A DNA stretch of 64,000 bases, from positions 3,718,501 through 3,782,500 of the forward strand of contig NZ_CP047030.1 in NCBI RefSeq assembly GCF_009796825.1, read 5' to 3'. The translations under genes and the position numbers were made by a program. Of the stretch, positions 28,292 to 36,195 are shown in pieces (the first letter of the stretch is position 1; every line of letters starts with the position of its first letter). The stretch comes from Algibacter sp. L3A6. GTDB taxonomy: Bacteria; Bacteroidota; Bacteroidia; Flavobacteriales; Flavobacteriaceae. The notes below the pieces were generated by a model. The model was given only the letters and a program-made list of their open reading frames with translations. It was not told the DNA's origin and did not search any database.

Positions 28292-29495
28292 GACTTAAAA
28301 TTGTTGAGATATCTATTTTTAGAATGGGATATATTGCCAGTAAAATAGACAATAATGTTATTATAAAAGTAGCGGCTCCCGTATTCAGGAGTTCATGATA
28401 TGGCAGTTCTTTGAGTATATAGAGTTTATCGCCTGCATGCATCAATTTAAAAATGAATTTTGAACCTACTTTTACAAGTAACAAGCCAAACCCATAAGCA
28501 GCAAGTGCTATTGTAAAGCCTTCATAAGCTACTATTTTTATCAATTGAAAGTTAGTCGCTCCGTAGGTTCGTAGAATAGCCAAATCGAAGCTACGTTCTT
28601 TTACCATTTTGTATAGACTAGTGAACATGATAATACCTGAAATAATAAGAATTAAGTAAGCTATTCCTGTTATTGTTTTAAAGCCCACGCCTGTGTATTG
28701 ATATAAGCGATCTAATTCAAATTTGGGTAAAACCGCTTGCATACTGGTTTTTTGATTAATTTGTCGTGGAATTGTTAAAAACGCTGAAGGACTTCTAAAG
28801 GAAATTAATAATGAGGTTATTTCTTGGTCTTTATCTTGATGCTCGTGCTCATGATGATTTTCGGAACTGTGAGTTTCATCATGATTATGAACATCCCACA
28901 CACTTTGTAAATTAGTAATAATTAAACGATCTATAACTTTTTGGGTGGGCTTTAAAATACCTACAACTGTTAATTTATCAGAATGCACATCTATCGTATT
29001 TTCTATTAATCCATGAGAACTTAACAAAACATCTCCTATTTTAACTCCTAATTGCTGAGCTACAGAAAATCCTACAACAACTTCCATAGATTTTTGAACG
29101 CGATGGCCTTGCTTTAATTCTGCTTTATAAAGACTGGCAAATTTATCGGTTGTTCCTACAATTCTAAAACCTTTATAATTGTCACCATAAGAAATAGGTA
29201 CAGCAGATTTAATCATTGGGTTTTTACTTATTTTTATTGCTTCATGATAAGAAATATTCCCTGTTGGATTATCTAGATGAAGCACTGAGGCTAATACTAA
29301 TTGTAAAGGACTTCCTTTGGCTCCAATCACCAAATCAATGTCTCCTAAATTATTTTCCATTTGGTATTGAAAAGAATGCTTTATTCGTTGAATACCTAAA
29401 AGAAGAATAATACTTAGTGTTAACATAAAAACGCTTAAAAATGTATAAAGCGGCTTAGATTTGATGTTTTTAATACTTATTTCCCAAATTTTCAT
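28281..29495 (-). CDS. FtsX-like ABC permease with His-rich loop (zinc-linked)
   Basis: This 404-residue membrane protein has one N-terminal helix (about 17-35), a large periplasmic domain and three C-terminal helices (about 275-295, 320-345 and 370-395), the MacB/FtsX topology. The periplasmic domain carries seven His residues within residues 203-219 (pattern HNHDETHSSENHHEHEH), a probable metal-binding loop. It overlaps the ATPase gene upstream by 4 bp and the DUF3299-like gene downstream by 11 bp. With them it matches the Zur-regulated ABC loci of Proteobacteria (for example P. aeruginosa PA4063-PA4066), except that no separate His-rich periplasmic protein is encoded here; the loop may take its place. 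Confidence 0.82.
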   Translation of the reverse strand: MKIWEISIKNIKSKPLYTFLSVFMLTLSIILLLGIQRIKHSFQYQMENNLGDIDLVIGAKGSPLQLVLASVLHLDNPTGNISYHEAIKISKNPMIKSAVPISYGDNYKGFRIVGTTDKFASLYKAELKQGHRVQKSMEVVVGFSVAQQLGVKIGDVLLSSHGLIENTIDVHSDKLTVVGILKPTQKVIDRLIITNLQSVWDVHNHDETHSSENHHEHEHQDKDQEITSLLISFRSPSAFLTIPRQINQKTSMQAVLPKFELDRLYQYTGVGFKTITGIAYLILIISGIIMFTSLYKMVKERSFDLAILRTYGATNFQLIKIVAYEGFTIALAAYGFGLLLVKVGSKFIFKLMHAGDKLYILKELPYHELLNTGAATFIITLLSILLAIYPILKIDISTILSHEK

Positions 29496-30121
29496 AAAGC
29501 TATGGTGTTTTGGAAGAAGGGCTTAATTCTAGAATCGTGTGTAATAACAATGAGGTTTGCATCAGTTCTTTCGGCTTGTTCCCTTAGTAGCTTCATAACA
29601 ATAGTACAGTTTTCATCGTCTAAACTAGAGGTCGGTTCATCGGCTAAAATTATTTTTGGTTGATGTATAACGGCAGACGCAATGCCTAATCTTTGCAATT
29701 GTCCATCGCTAAGTTCGTTTACCTTACTGTATTTAAAATTGAGTAAGTCGAGCTGTTTTAGTAAATCATCAATAATGATATTTTTATCTTTTTTTTTACT
29801 GAATAATAGCCGAGCTTGTAAATTTTCTATAACATTTAGGGATTGTATGGCATGTTTTTTTTGAAAGACTAAACCAACGTTTTTCCCTCTAAACTTGTCT
29901 AATTGTCTAGAATTTAAATTAATGATATCCACATGATCGATAATTAATTTTCCCGTAGCGGGTTTTAATAAACCAGATAATAGATGCAAAAGTGTTGTTT
30001 TACCTATTCCCGATTTCCCTAAAATGAGTAAGTTTTCTTGCTTGTTTAAAGTGATATTGGGAAAACTAAAACTATTTTCTGTCTTTTTATATTGAAATGT
30101 AAGATGCTTTGTGTGTATCAT
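29492..30121 (-). CDS. ABC transporter ATPase partner of the zinc-linked permease
   Basis: This 209-residue ATPase has Walker A GKSGIGKTT (about 34-42), a signature with changed centre LSDGQLQRLGIASA (about 136-149; LSDGQ replaces LSGGQ), Walker B IILADEPTSSLD and switch His VITHDS. It belongs to the LolD/MacB class and overlaps the permease start by 4 bp. It sits downstream of the COG0523 gene with a 31-bp gap in the Zur-controlled cluster. Confidence 0.9.
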   Translation of the reverse strand: MIHTKHLTFQYKKTENSFSFPNITLNKQENLLILGKSGIGKTTLLHLLSGLLKPATGKLIIDHVDIINLNSRQLDKFRGKNVGLVFQKKHAIQSLNVIENLQARLLFSKKKDKNIIIDDLLKQLDLLNFKYSKVNELSDGQLQRLGIASAVIHQPKIILADEPTSSLDDENCTIVMKLLREQAERTDANLIVITHDSRIKPFFQNTIAL

Positions 30122-30152
30122 TTTGAATATTATAAAAACCTCATGCTTTGTT

Positions 30153-31352
30153 TTATATAGCTATTGGCCATTGGTCTTGCTCAGAAAACTGCCCTTTTTT
30201 CCATACGGCTATTTCAAGTTGGGTAAGCAAACAATCTTCTAATTCTGCTATCATTTTTTCTTTGTTTAAATGTTGCCCAATAAAGACTAGCTCTATTTTT
30301 CTATCTCCAAAATTGACATCCCAACTAGATTCAATTTCGTTTTGATTATCAACAAAAGAGGCATAACCAATGCGTTCTCCAAAAGACATAGAAGCCCACC
30401 AAACACCAGCACTATCTGCTTTACATGAACCTCCGGCAGAACTCCATAATAAAGCCTGATTCGATCTTGAAGCTAGCCAGAATAAGCCTTTACTTCTAAT
30501 AATATTTTGAGGAAATCGTTGATTGAGGTACGTTAAAAATCGTTCGGGATGAAAAGGTGACTTACTTTTAAAAACAAAGGAACTTATGCCATATTCTTCG
30601 GTTTCTGGTACATGGTCATTTTCTAATTCTTTTAACCATCCTGCAGAAGCTTCTGCTTTTTCATAATCGAATAAATTGGTATTGATTATATTTTCTAGTT
30701 CAACTTTAGATTCATTAGCTGTAATAATACGCGCTTCTGGGTTTAACTTTTGAATAATAGCTCGAAGTTCTTCTAATTGTTTTGCGGTTACCAAATCCAT
30801 TTTATTGATAATGATAACATTAGAAAATTCAATTTGATCGGTTAATAGATTAACAATCGTTCTATCATCCCCTTCTATATTGGTAAGTTCTCTTGAGGTT
30901 AAATAATCTGAGCTCGAAAAATCTTTTAAGAAATTAAAAGCATCTACCACAGTTACCATGGTGTCTATATAGCTAAAACGACTTAAGTCTATTTTTCCAT
31001 CTTCACTTTCAAATGTAAACGTTTGTGCTACCGGAATAGGTTCGCTAATTCCAGTACTTTCTATAAGTAAATAATCAAATTTATTTTGAGCCGCTAACTT
31101 TTCAACCTCTATCATCAAGTCTTCTCTCAACGTACAACAAATGCAACCGTTAGACATTTCTACTAATTTCTCCTCGGTTCTAGAGAGTGTGTTTTCATTT
31201 GCAATAAACTGAGCATCAATGTTAACTTCACTCATGTCATTTACAATAACGGCTACTTTTAAGCCTTTTTTGTTATGCAATACATGGTTTAGCAATGTTG
31301 TTTTTCCAGCGCCTAAAAAACCACTTAATACGGTTACAGGTAATTTTTTCAT
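30153..31352 (-). CDS. COG0523 GTP-dependent zinc metallochaperone (ZigA/ZagA-like)
   Basis: This 399-residue protein has the full G3E GTPase set: Walker [10 protein letters not shown] at 11-19, the metal-binding CxCC motif at Cys70, Cys72 and Cys73 (GCICC), a switch region ESTGISEP and the guanine-specificity motif NKMD at 183-186. The CobW C-terminal domain follows (about 255-390). Members of this subgroup deliver zinc to client enzymes under zinc starvation and are usually repressed by Zur. Its place in an operon behind a Zur-type dyad, near a zinc-dependent GTP cyclohydrolase paralogue, supports that role directly. Confidence 0.9.
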   Translation of the reverse strand: MKKLPVTVLSGFLGAGKTTLLNHVLHNKKGLKVAVIVNDMSEVNIDAQFIANENTLSRTEEKLVEMSNGCICCTLREDLMIEVEKLAAQNKFDYLLIESTGISEPIPVAQTFTFESEDGKIDLSRFSYIDTMVTVVDAFNFLKDFSSSDYLTSRELTNIEGDDRTIVNLLTDQIEFSNVIIINKMDLVTAKQLEELRAIIQKLNPEARIITANESKVELENIINTNLFDYEKAEASAGWLKELENDHVPETEEYGISSFVFKSKSPFHPERFLTYLNQRFPQNIIRSKGLFWLASRSNQALLWSSAGGSCKADSAGVWWASMSFGERIGYASFVDNQNEIESSWDVNFGDRKIELVFIGQHLNKEKMIAELEDCLLTQLEIAVWKKGQFSEQDQWPIAI

Positions 31353-31386
31353 TTATTTTAATCTATTTTTTAATTCGAGTATTAAT

Positions 31387-32313
31387 TTACTTGGTGTTAT
31401 TATCAATAGCTTTGCCTATTAAAAGTATCGATTTAATTATTTTTTCTAAAGAAGAAGGCTCGCTACCAGGACCTATAGTAAGTAGTTTAGAACCTGTTGT
31501 AGGAACACCATTAAAAGGCCTAATATGCACGTCTCCATTTGGAGTCCGCTCAAAATAGGTGTGATTATTATTATCACCTATTATTGTACAACCTTTTACT
31601 CTAAGGATACTTTTAGGTAATGCTGAACAAATATTATCGATATACTTTAAGCTGGGCAAATTTGGTAGATCTACAGAGCATGAGGCCCAATGTGCTTTTT
31701 GATGATCTAGCTTTTTTGACGAATTTTTAGAGGGTAGCAATTCTGGAAGTAATAAAACATCTAAGCTATCCATGGGGATTATCTTAGCAGAAGGGTTAAA
31801 TGTTTTTAATTGATTAATCACTTGAATTTTTCGTTTTTCATTTACACTTCCAAGATGTGTTAAAACCAATAATGAAGACACTTGTATTTGGTTTGCTTCT
31901 AGCTCGTTATGTTCGCCACGTTCCTGCCAATTTTTAACATCCACTACCGATATTTGAATGGGTGGTAAAAATCGATCATGGAGTCCAACTCCCAAAAATT
32001 CCATTAACGAGCAAGCATCAGATGTTCCGTTAGCTTCAATTAATGTAATACCCTTTTGTCTTTCAGGAATTCTATTTACCGTATTTCTAAGCTCCATAAT
32101 GCCACTGCAACAAATACAACTACCACTTAAAGGTTTTATGGCGTTTAATCCAATTTGCTGAGCAAATTGTTCTGCATCCAGATTAGCATTTTCATAATCA
32201 TTAAGAATAACGAACGGATTCCAGCCGTTGTTATTAAAATTTTCTAACAAGTATTTTAGCAATGTTGTTTTTCCTGCTCCCAAAAATCCAACAACAGTTA
32301 TAATAGCTTCCAT
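31387..32313 (-). CDS. Second COG0523-like GTPase, short and lacking NKxD
   Basis: This 308-residue protein has Walker [10 protein letters not shown] (about 9-17) and the CxCC metal motif (Cys66, Cys68 and Cys69, SCICC), so it belongs to the CobW/COG0523 superfamily. Where the guanine-binding NKxD should be, it reads LTHLGSV (about 151-157). The C-terminal CobW domain is short and divergent. The gene lies 34 bp upstream of the canonical COG0523 gene. It may have changed nucleotide specificity or work as a partner of the other. Both COG0523 genes are within the zinc cluster. Confidence 0.82.
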   Translation of the reverse strand: MEAIITVVGFLGAGKTTLLKYLLENFNNNGWNPFVILNDYENANLDAEQFAQQIGLNAIKPLSGSCICCSGIMELRNTVNRIPERQKGITLIEANGTSDACSLMEFLGVGLHDRFLPPIQISVVDVKNWQERGEHNELEANQIQVSSLLVLTHLGSVNEKRKIQVINQLKTFNPSAKIIPMDSLDVLLLPELLPSKNSSKKLDHQKAHWASCSVDLPNLPSLKYIDNICSALPKSILRVKGCTIIGDNNNHTYFERTPNGDVHIRPFNGVPTTGSKLLTIGPGSEPSSLEKIIKSILLIGKAIDNNTK

Positions 32314-32356
32314 CTTTTTTTATAATATGTTTTGCAAAATGTACTTTAAAGCATAG

Positions 32357-32881
32357 TTATTTCTTAGGTCGGAACGGTTTAATAACACGATCATTACAAA
32401 CTAAGTATGGACCATTCATAAGGTCTATGCAATAAGGTATGGCAGGGAAAACGGCATCCAAGCATTCTCTTATTGATTTCGGTTTACCTGGTAAATTAAT
32501 AATTAAACTACTGCCTCTAAGGCCTGCCGTTTGTCTTGATAAAATTGCCGTAGGAACAAACTTTAAAGATTCTGTTCTCATAAGTTCACCAAAACCGGGC
32601 ATCATTTTATCGCAAACCGCTTCTGTAGCTTCTGGTGTAACATCTCGTTTCCCTGGTCCCGTACCTCCAGTAGTAACAACTAGACAACATTTATAATTAT
32701 CTACCAAATCGACTATTGTTTGTTCAATAATGTCTTGTTCATCAGGTACAATTCTATAAATATTTTTCCATTCTGAAATTAAATAATCGTTTAACGTATT
32801 GATAATTGCTTTTCCACTAAGATCTTCATAAACATCGGCATGCGCTCTATCACTAACAGTTATAATTCCTATTGTAATCAT
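32357..32881 (-). CDS. mog: Mog-like molybdopterin adenylyltransferase
   Basis: This 174-residue protein covers a whole MoaB/Mog domain: IGIITVSDRAHADVYEDLSG at the start, the molybdopterin-binding GGTGPGKRDVTPEAT (about 72-86), LSRQTAGLRGSSLIINLPGKPKSI (about 114-137). Mog activates molybdopterin by adenylylation before metal insertion. No other molybdenum-cofactor gene is nearby. It sits 43 bp downstream in transcription order of the PhoX-like gene, inside the zinc operon. This suggests it is a paralogue expressed under zinc stress, possibly a client or substitute for a zinc-sensitive step. Confidence 0.85.
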   Translation of the reverse strand: MITIGIITVSDRAHADVYEDLSGKAIINTLNDYLISEWKNIYRIVPDEQDIIEQTIVDLVDNYKCCLVVTTGGTGPGKRDVTPEATEAVCDKMMPGFGELMRTESLKFVPTAILSRQTAGLRGSSLIINLPGKPKSIRECLDAVFPAIPYCIDLMNGPYLVCNDRVIKPFRPKK

Positions 32882-32940
32882 TTACATATTTGTTTTCTTG
32901 ACTATATTTAAAAGGTTTCCTTAGCAATTTAAACGAATCA

Positions 32941-34617
32941 TTAGGATTCAATTAAATTCAGAAAGTTCATTTTTTCAATTAAATCACCAGTAATGGCGAC
33001 AACAGCAGGTTTTGGAATATTGTCATCGTCAAAAGGCCATTTGCTTGTTAGGTTATTTAAGTCTGTAGATTGTTCACCCGGATGTTGTACACTTAAAAAC
33101 AATGTTTTTCCATCGGGAGAAAACCATGGTCCAGTAAGTTCAGCATCTATTGGAGCCGTAACAACACGAATTACTTTACCAGCATCTTTACTATACCGAG
33201 GTATTACAAATAAGCTGTTGTTTTTAAAAGGCATATATGGCTTTTCCTCTTTATTCATAGCGCTACCAGACATATCCGTGGTCATCCAAAGATTTCCTGC
33301 TAAATCAAAGGCTAAATTATCTGGACAAGAGAATCCGTTTTCTTCACCTCCTGCCATATAAATTGAAGCTTTAAATGTTAAAGCATCATAAGCTCCGTTA
33401 TTTTCTTCAATTTTTAAAATAGATCCGTGCCAATCATTTTTAGTTTTATTATTGGTTAGTGAAACAAATATATTCCCAGTAATGGGATCAATTTCAATAT
33501 CTTCGGGTCTGTTTAATGCTGTTGCTCCCAATAGTTTTGCAGCCTCTCTCGCTCTTACCAGAACTTCTGTTTGGTCTGTAAATTTGTTTTGCAAAACTGG
33601 TTGACTCTCCCAATCTAAGGCTAACCATGTTCCGTTTACAGTATCTGCTACATACAATGTGCCTTCTTTTAAAGAGCCTGGTTTAGAAGAAATGAATTTG
33701 TATAAATGCTCATTATTACTATCATCACCAGTATATGCCACCACACGTTTATCTTCTAATTCATAAAGCGTGCAGCATTCATGAGCAAAGCGTCCTAAAG
33801 CAATATGTTTTTGTGCTTTACCATCTTTTGGGTTTACCTCTACAACCCAACCATAATGCTCTGGTGGATAGTTGTAGAATTTTTCCCAACCTTGACTACT
33901 TGGTCTATGGCTTGCTATATTGTTTTCATTATATTCCGTTTCTCCATAAAAACTATCATAATTTTCTTCACAAGTAATGAACGTGTTCCAAGGTGTAATA
34001 CCTCCAGAACAATTGCTATGTGTTCCAATAACTGTAGTTTTTCCTTTAATTGGAGTATCCCAGTTTAGTTCTATTGGAGTTTTAGCAGTGATGCGTCTGT
34101 TATGTGGATCATTTTCAACAACTTTCCAAATACCGTTCTCTTGCTTTATTCTAACTATAGTACCACCAACATTATACATTTCTTTGTCTATCTGCTCATT
34201 TGTTCGATGCTGTTCAGGATGTTTAAAATCTCTATAGTTGAAATCTGAGACAAAAAGCGGATTGACATATTCATGATTTACCCACAATAAGCCATCATTT
34301 GGATTATTTTTATCTAAAGGTAAAAAGCAAGTGAAATCATTATTAAAACCAAAAGTATCTTGCTTATTAAGAGAGTCTCCCCATTTTACAACGGTATGAT
34401 AATTTAGGCCTTTAGTTAGTATTAAATCATCCATATCCGAAGGTTTTAACGCTTCAATAGCAAGCTTTTTTAATTGTGCTATTCGTTCTTCAGAAATATT
34501 TTCTGTTATAGCGGGAGTTGTATTACTACCACAACTAATTAAAAAATGAGGTGCCAAAATAGCGCTTAAACTTGTTTTTCCTAAAAAAGAAATAAACTGC
34601 CTTCTATTGTGTGTCAT
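32941..34617 (-). CDS. PhoX-like (DUF839) exported phosphatase
   Basis: This 558-residue protein opens with a twin-arginine signal (NRRQFISFLGK, about residues 4-14) and a Cys in LISCG that may be lipidated. The body matches PhoX/DUF839: NHEYVNPLFV, SGGITPWNTFITCEENYDSFY, VNPKDGKAQKHIALGRFAHE, FSCPDNLAFDLAGNLWMTTDMSG, PWFSPDGKTLFLSVQHPGE. PhoX phosphatases use iron and calcium rather than zinc. In a zinc-starvation operon this makes sense as a replacement for the zinc-dependent PhoA alkaline phosphatase. It is flanked by folE and mog in the same orientation. The family is certain and the zinc-sparing reading is inferred. Confidence 0.87.
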   Translation of the reverse strand: MTHNRRQFISFLGKTSLSAILAPHFLISCGSNTTPAITENISEERIAQLKKLAIEALKPSDMDDLILTKGLNYHTVVKWGDSLNKQDTFGFNNDFTCFLPLDKNNPNDGLLWVNHEYVNPLFVSDFNYRDFKHPEQHRTNEQIDKEMYNVGGTIVRIKQENGIWKVVENDPHNRRITAKTPIELNWDTPIKGKTTVIGTHSNCSGGITPWNTFITCEENYDSFYGETEYNENNIASHRPSSQGWEKFYNYPPEHYGWVVEVNPKDGKAQKHIALGRFAHECCTLYELEDKRVVAYTGDDSNNEHLYKFISSKPGSLKEGTLYVADTVNGTWLALDWESQPVLQNKFTDQTEVLVRAREAAKLLGATALNRPEDIEIDPITGNIFVSLTNNKTKNDWHGSILKIEENNGAYDALTFKASIYMAGGEENGFSCPDNLAFDLAGNLWMTTDMSGSAMNKEEKPYMPFKNNSLFVIPRYSKDAGKVIRVVTAPIDAELTGPWFSPDGKTLFLSVQHPGEQSTDLNNLTSKWPFDDDNIPKPAVVAITGDLIEKMNFLNLIES

Positions 34618-34643
34618 AATCTTATTTTCTCGAATATATTTTT

Positions 34644-35309
34644 TTACAATTTTTGTTCACCTATTATTTTTAAGAATTCGTTTCGGGTTGCTCTTTTTGA
34701 AAAAGAGCCTCCATATTCTATGGTTGTTGTAAAACTATTTTTATCTTTTATACCTCTCGAAGATACACAAAGGTGCTTTGCGTTGATAATTACAATAACA
34801 TCCTTGGTCTCTAATACATCTTGTAAATCGTTTAAAATTTGAACAGCAAGGCGTTCTTGTACCTGCGGTCTGTGTGCATAATAATCTACTAAACGATTAA
34901 TTTTAGAAAGTCCAATTACTTTTTTGGTTGGTATATATCCTATGTGTGCATGACCAATAATTGGCAAAAAATGATGCTCGCAAGAAGAATCGATATTGAT
35001 ATGTTGTTCCACAAGCATCTTTTTATAATCATACTTGTTTTCGAAGGTTGAGAGCTTTGGTTTATTAGCAGGGTTTAACCCATAAAATAACTCTTTAACA
35101 TACATTTTAGCAAAACGATATGGAGTTCCAGATAGACTATCATCTGTTAAATCTAGTCCCATTTCTTCCATAATCATTTTAAAGTGATGCTGTATGTTAT
35201 CTATTTTTTCATCATCAGTTTTATCAAAAGCATCAGGGCGCAACGGTGTTTTTATGTTTGCAGAGAAATGATGATCTCCTTCGGCTTGTATTTGTTCTTT
35301 ATCCTTCAT
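34644..35309 (-). CDS. folE: GTP cyclohydrolase I, type IA (zinc-cluster paralogue)
   Basis: It converts GTP to 7,8-dihydroneopterin triphosphate, the first step of folate synthesis. I chose the ATG at 35309 (MKDKEQIQ, 221 residues) over the upstream ATG at 35369. The longer form would overlap the MerC-like gene by 71 bp, whereas this start overlaps by 11 bp and puts the ligands at Cys110, His113 (SCEHHFLP) and Cys181 (HLCVSSRG), the same numbers as in E. coli. The zinc-binding set is therefore complete, so this is the zinc-dependent IA type, not the zinc-independent FolE2 often used in zinc starvation. It is a plausible client of the COG0523 chaperone in the same operon. Confidence 0.9.
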   Translation of the reverse strand: MKDKEQIQAEGDHHFSANIKTPLRPDAFDKTDDEKIDNIQHHFKMIMEEMGLDLTDDSLSGTPYRFAKMYVKELFYGLNPANKPKLSTFENKYDYKKMLVEQHINIDSSCEHHFLPIIGHAHIGYIPTKKVIGLSKINRLVDYYAHRPQVQERLAVQILNDLQDVLETKDVIVIINAKHLCVSSRGIKDKNSFTTTIEYGGSFSKRATRNEFLKIIGEQKL

Positions 35310-35703
35310 TTGCACAGCATTTATTTTGGTTACATTGACAGTATTTTTTGTTGTATAAATGCAGTGCAATTAAAGATATAGCAGGAACATAAATAAAACT
35401 TTCATTTAAACCAAACCAAGCGTTTTTTTCGTTAAGTACAACAACAAGCAATAGCATAAAACTTAACCACAAAGCTGGTTTTATCCATTTTAATGATGTA
35501 ATTTTTGTAGACCGATACACTGCAAAAAATGAAATTATTAAGAATAAATAATCTATATAACCCCACCAAGTTGGCACACTGTTATAATGAGTAATGGAAC
35601 AACTTTGCGCAATAAAAATAAGCGGAGTTGCTATGCAATGTATTAAGCAAAGTGTACTTGCTATAACACCAATACTGTCTGGTTTTTGTTTTATTAATAT
35701 CAT
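35299..35703 (-). CDS. MerC-domain membrane protein
   Basis: This 134-residue protein has four membrane helices (about 12-33, 44-64, 74-91 and 100-115). The MerC-type Cys pair is in the first helix (STLCLIHCIATP, Cys18 and Cys22) and a Cys-rich tail ends YCQCNQNKCCANEG. MerC proteins move Hg(II) or other soft/transition metals across the inner membrane. It is the first gene of the zinc cluster, immediately behind the two Zur-type dyads, so a zinc role is likelier than mercury; there is no merA or merR here. Confidence 0.85.
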   Translation of the reverse strand: MILIKQKPDSIGVIASTLCLIHCIATPLIFIAQSCSITHYNSVPTWWGYIDYLFLIISFFAVYRSTKITSLKWIKPALWLSFMLLLVVVLNEKNAWFGLNESFIYVPAISLIALHLYNKKYCQCNQNKCCANEG

Positions 35704-35716
35704 TAATTCATTTTAA

Positions 35717-35731
35717 TACAACTAAGGTGCA
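35717..35731. promoter_or_regulatory. Zur-type operator dyad 1 (imperfect)
   Basis: TACAACTAAGGTGCA is a 7-1-7 dyad with two mismatched pairs, and otherwise the same sequence as the perfect dyad 38 bp away (centre to centre). It covers the end of the minus-strand -7 element (35730-35737) and the expected start point of the merC-like operon, where a bound repressor would block transcription. Confidence 0.7.
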
Positions 35732-35759
35732 AATATAATAACATAAACCATTAATGCAA
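35730..35759 (-). promoter_or_regulatory. Promoter of the zinc operon
   Basis: On the minus strand TTG (35759-35757), a 19-nt spacer and TATATTTG (35737-35730) match the Bacteroidota TTG/TTTG-N19-21-TAnnTTTG promoter. Transcription would begin about 35725, leaving a leader of about 20 nt before the merC-like ATG at 35703. Both elements are overlapped by Zur-type dyads. Confidence 0.65.
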
Positions 35760-35769
35760 CTAAGTTGCA
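35755..35769. promoter_or_regulatory. Zur-type operator dyad 2 (perfect)
   Basis: TGCAACTAAGTTGCA is a perfect 7-1-7 palindrome, extended by TTAA on both sides. It covers the -33 element of the minus-strand operon promoter and lies just upstream of the -33 of the fur-family gene. Its place between the regulator gene and the metal operon marks it as that regulator's operator. Confidence 0.78.
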
Positions 35770-35778
35770 GTTAATATT

Positions 35779-35810
35779 TTTGTTTTTACAACACAGTAAC
35801 ATTACCTTTG
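35779..35810 (+). promoter_or_regulatory. Promoter of the fur-family gene, near-leaderless
   Basis: TTTG at 35779-35782, a 20-nt spacer and TACCTTTG at 35803-35810 form a consensus Bacteroidota promoter. The -7 box ends only 4 nt before the ATG at 35815, so the mRNA would start at or within a base or two of the start codon. Confidence 0.65.
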
Positions 35811-35814
35811 CATT

Positions 35815-36195
35815 ATGGGTGTTTTAAGAAAAACAAAATCGGTTGAAATAGTACTTAAAGAATTTGATGAGGATTCGAGTGCTATTTCTGTTATAACTTT
35901 AGTTGAACGTTTACGTTCTCAAATGAATAAAACCACAGTATATCGTATTTTAGATAAACTTGAAGATGACGGTATTGTACATTTATTTTTAGGGAAAAAC
36001 GGGCATAAATGGTATGCAAAATGTCATAATTGTTCGTCCGCCGTTCATAAAGATATCCATCCACATTTTCAATGTGTAAGTTGTGGTAAGGTAGATTGTA
36101 TAAATGTAAATGTTGTTATTCCTGAGATCGCTAATCGTAAGGTAGAAATATCTCAAATATTACTCCAAGGTAAATGTGAATCATGTAATGATTAA
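35815..36195 (+). CDS. zur: Fur-family zinc-responsive repressor (Zur-like)
   Basis: This 126-residue Fur-family repressor has a winged-helix reading head around NKTTVYRILDKLEDDGIVH (about 38-56). It has a rich set of Cys ligands: Cys70/Cys73, the structural pair Cys87/Cys90 preceded by HPHF, Cys95, and Cys121/Cys124 at the end. It is divergent from an operon of zinc-handling genes and the shared region has two matching dyads, so zinc-dependent repression of that operon is the best reading. Fur or PerR-like metal choice cannot be fully excluded from sequence alone. Its own promoter lies just downstream of the perfect dyad, allowing autoregulation. Confidence 0.85.
   Translation: MGVLRKTKSVEIVLKEFDEDSSAISVITLVERLRSQMNKTTVYRILDKLEDDGIVHLFLGKNGHKWYAKCHNCSSAVHKDIHPHFQCVSCGKVDCINVNVVIPEIANRKVEISQILLQGKCESCND

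Noticed and set aside
32993..34237. Several plus-strand open frames opposite the PhoX-like gene.
   Set aside because: The minus strand encodes a complete, recognisable PhoX protein; the others have no motif.
35299..35369. Longer GTP cyclohydrolase with start at 35369.
   Set aside because: It would add 20 residues without similarity to FolE and overlap the MerC-like gene by 71 bp; the ATG at 35309 gives canonical residue numbering for the zinc ligands.
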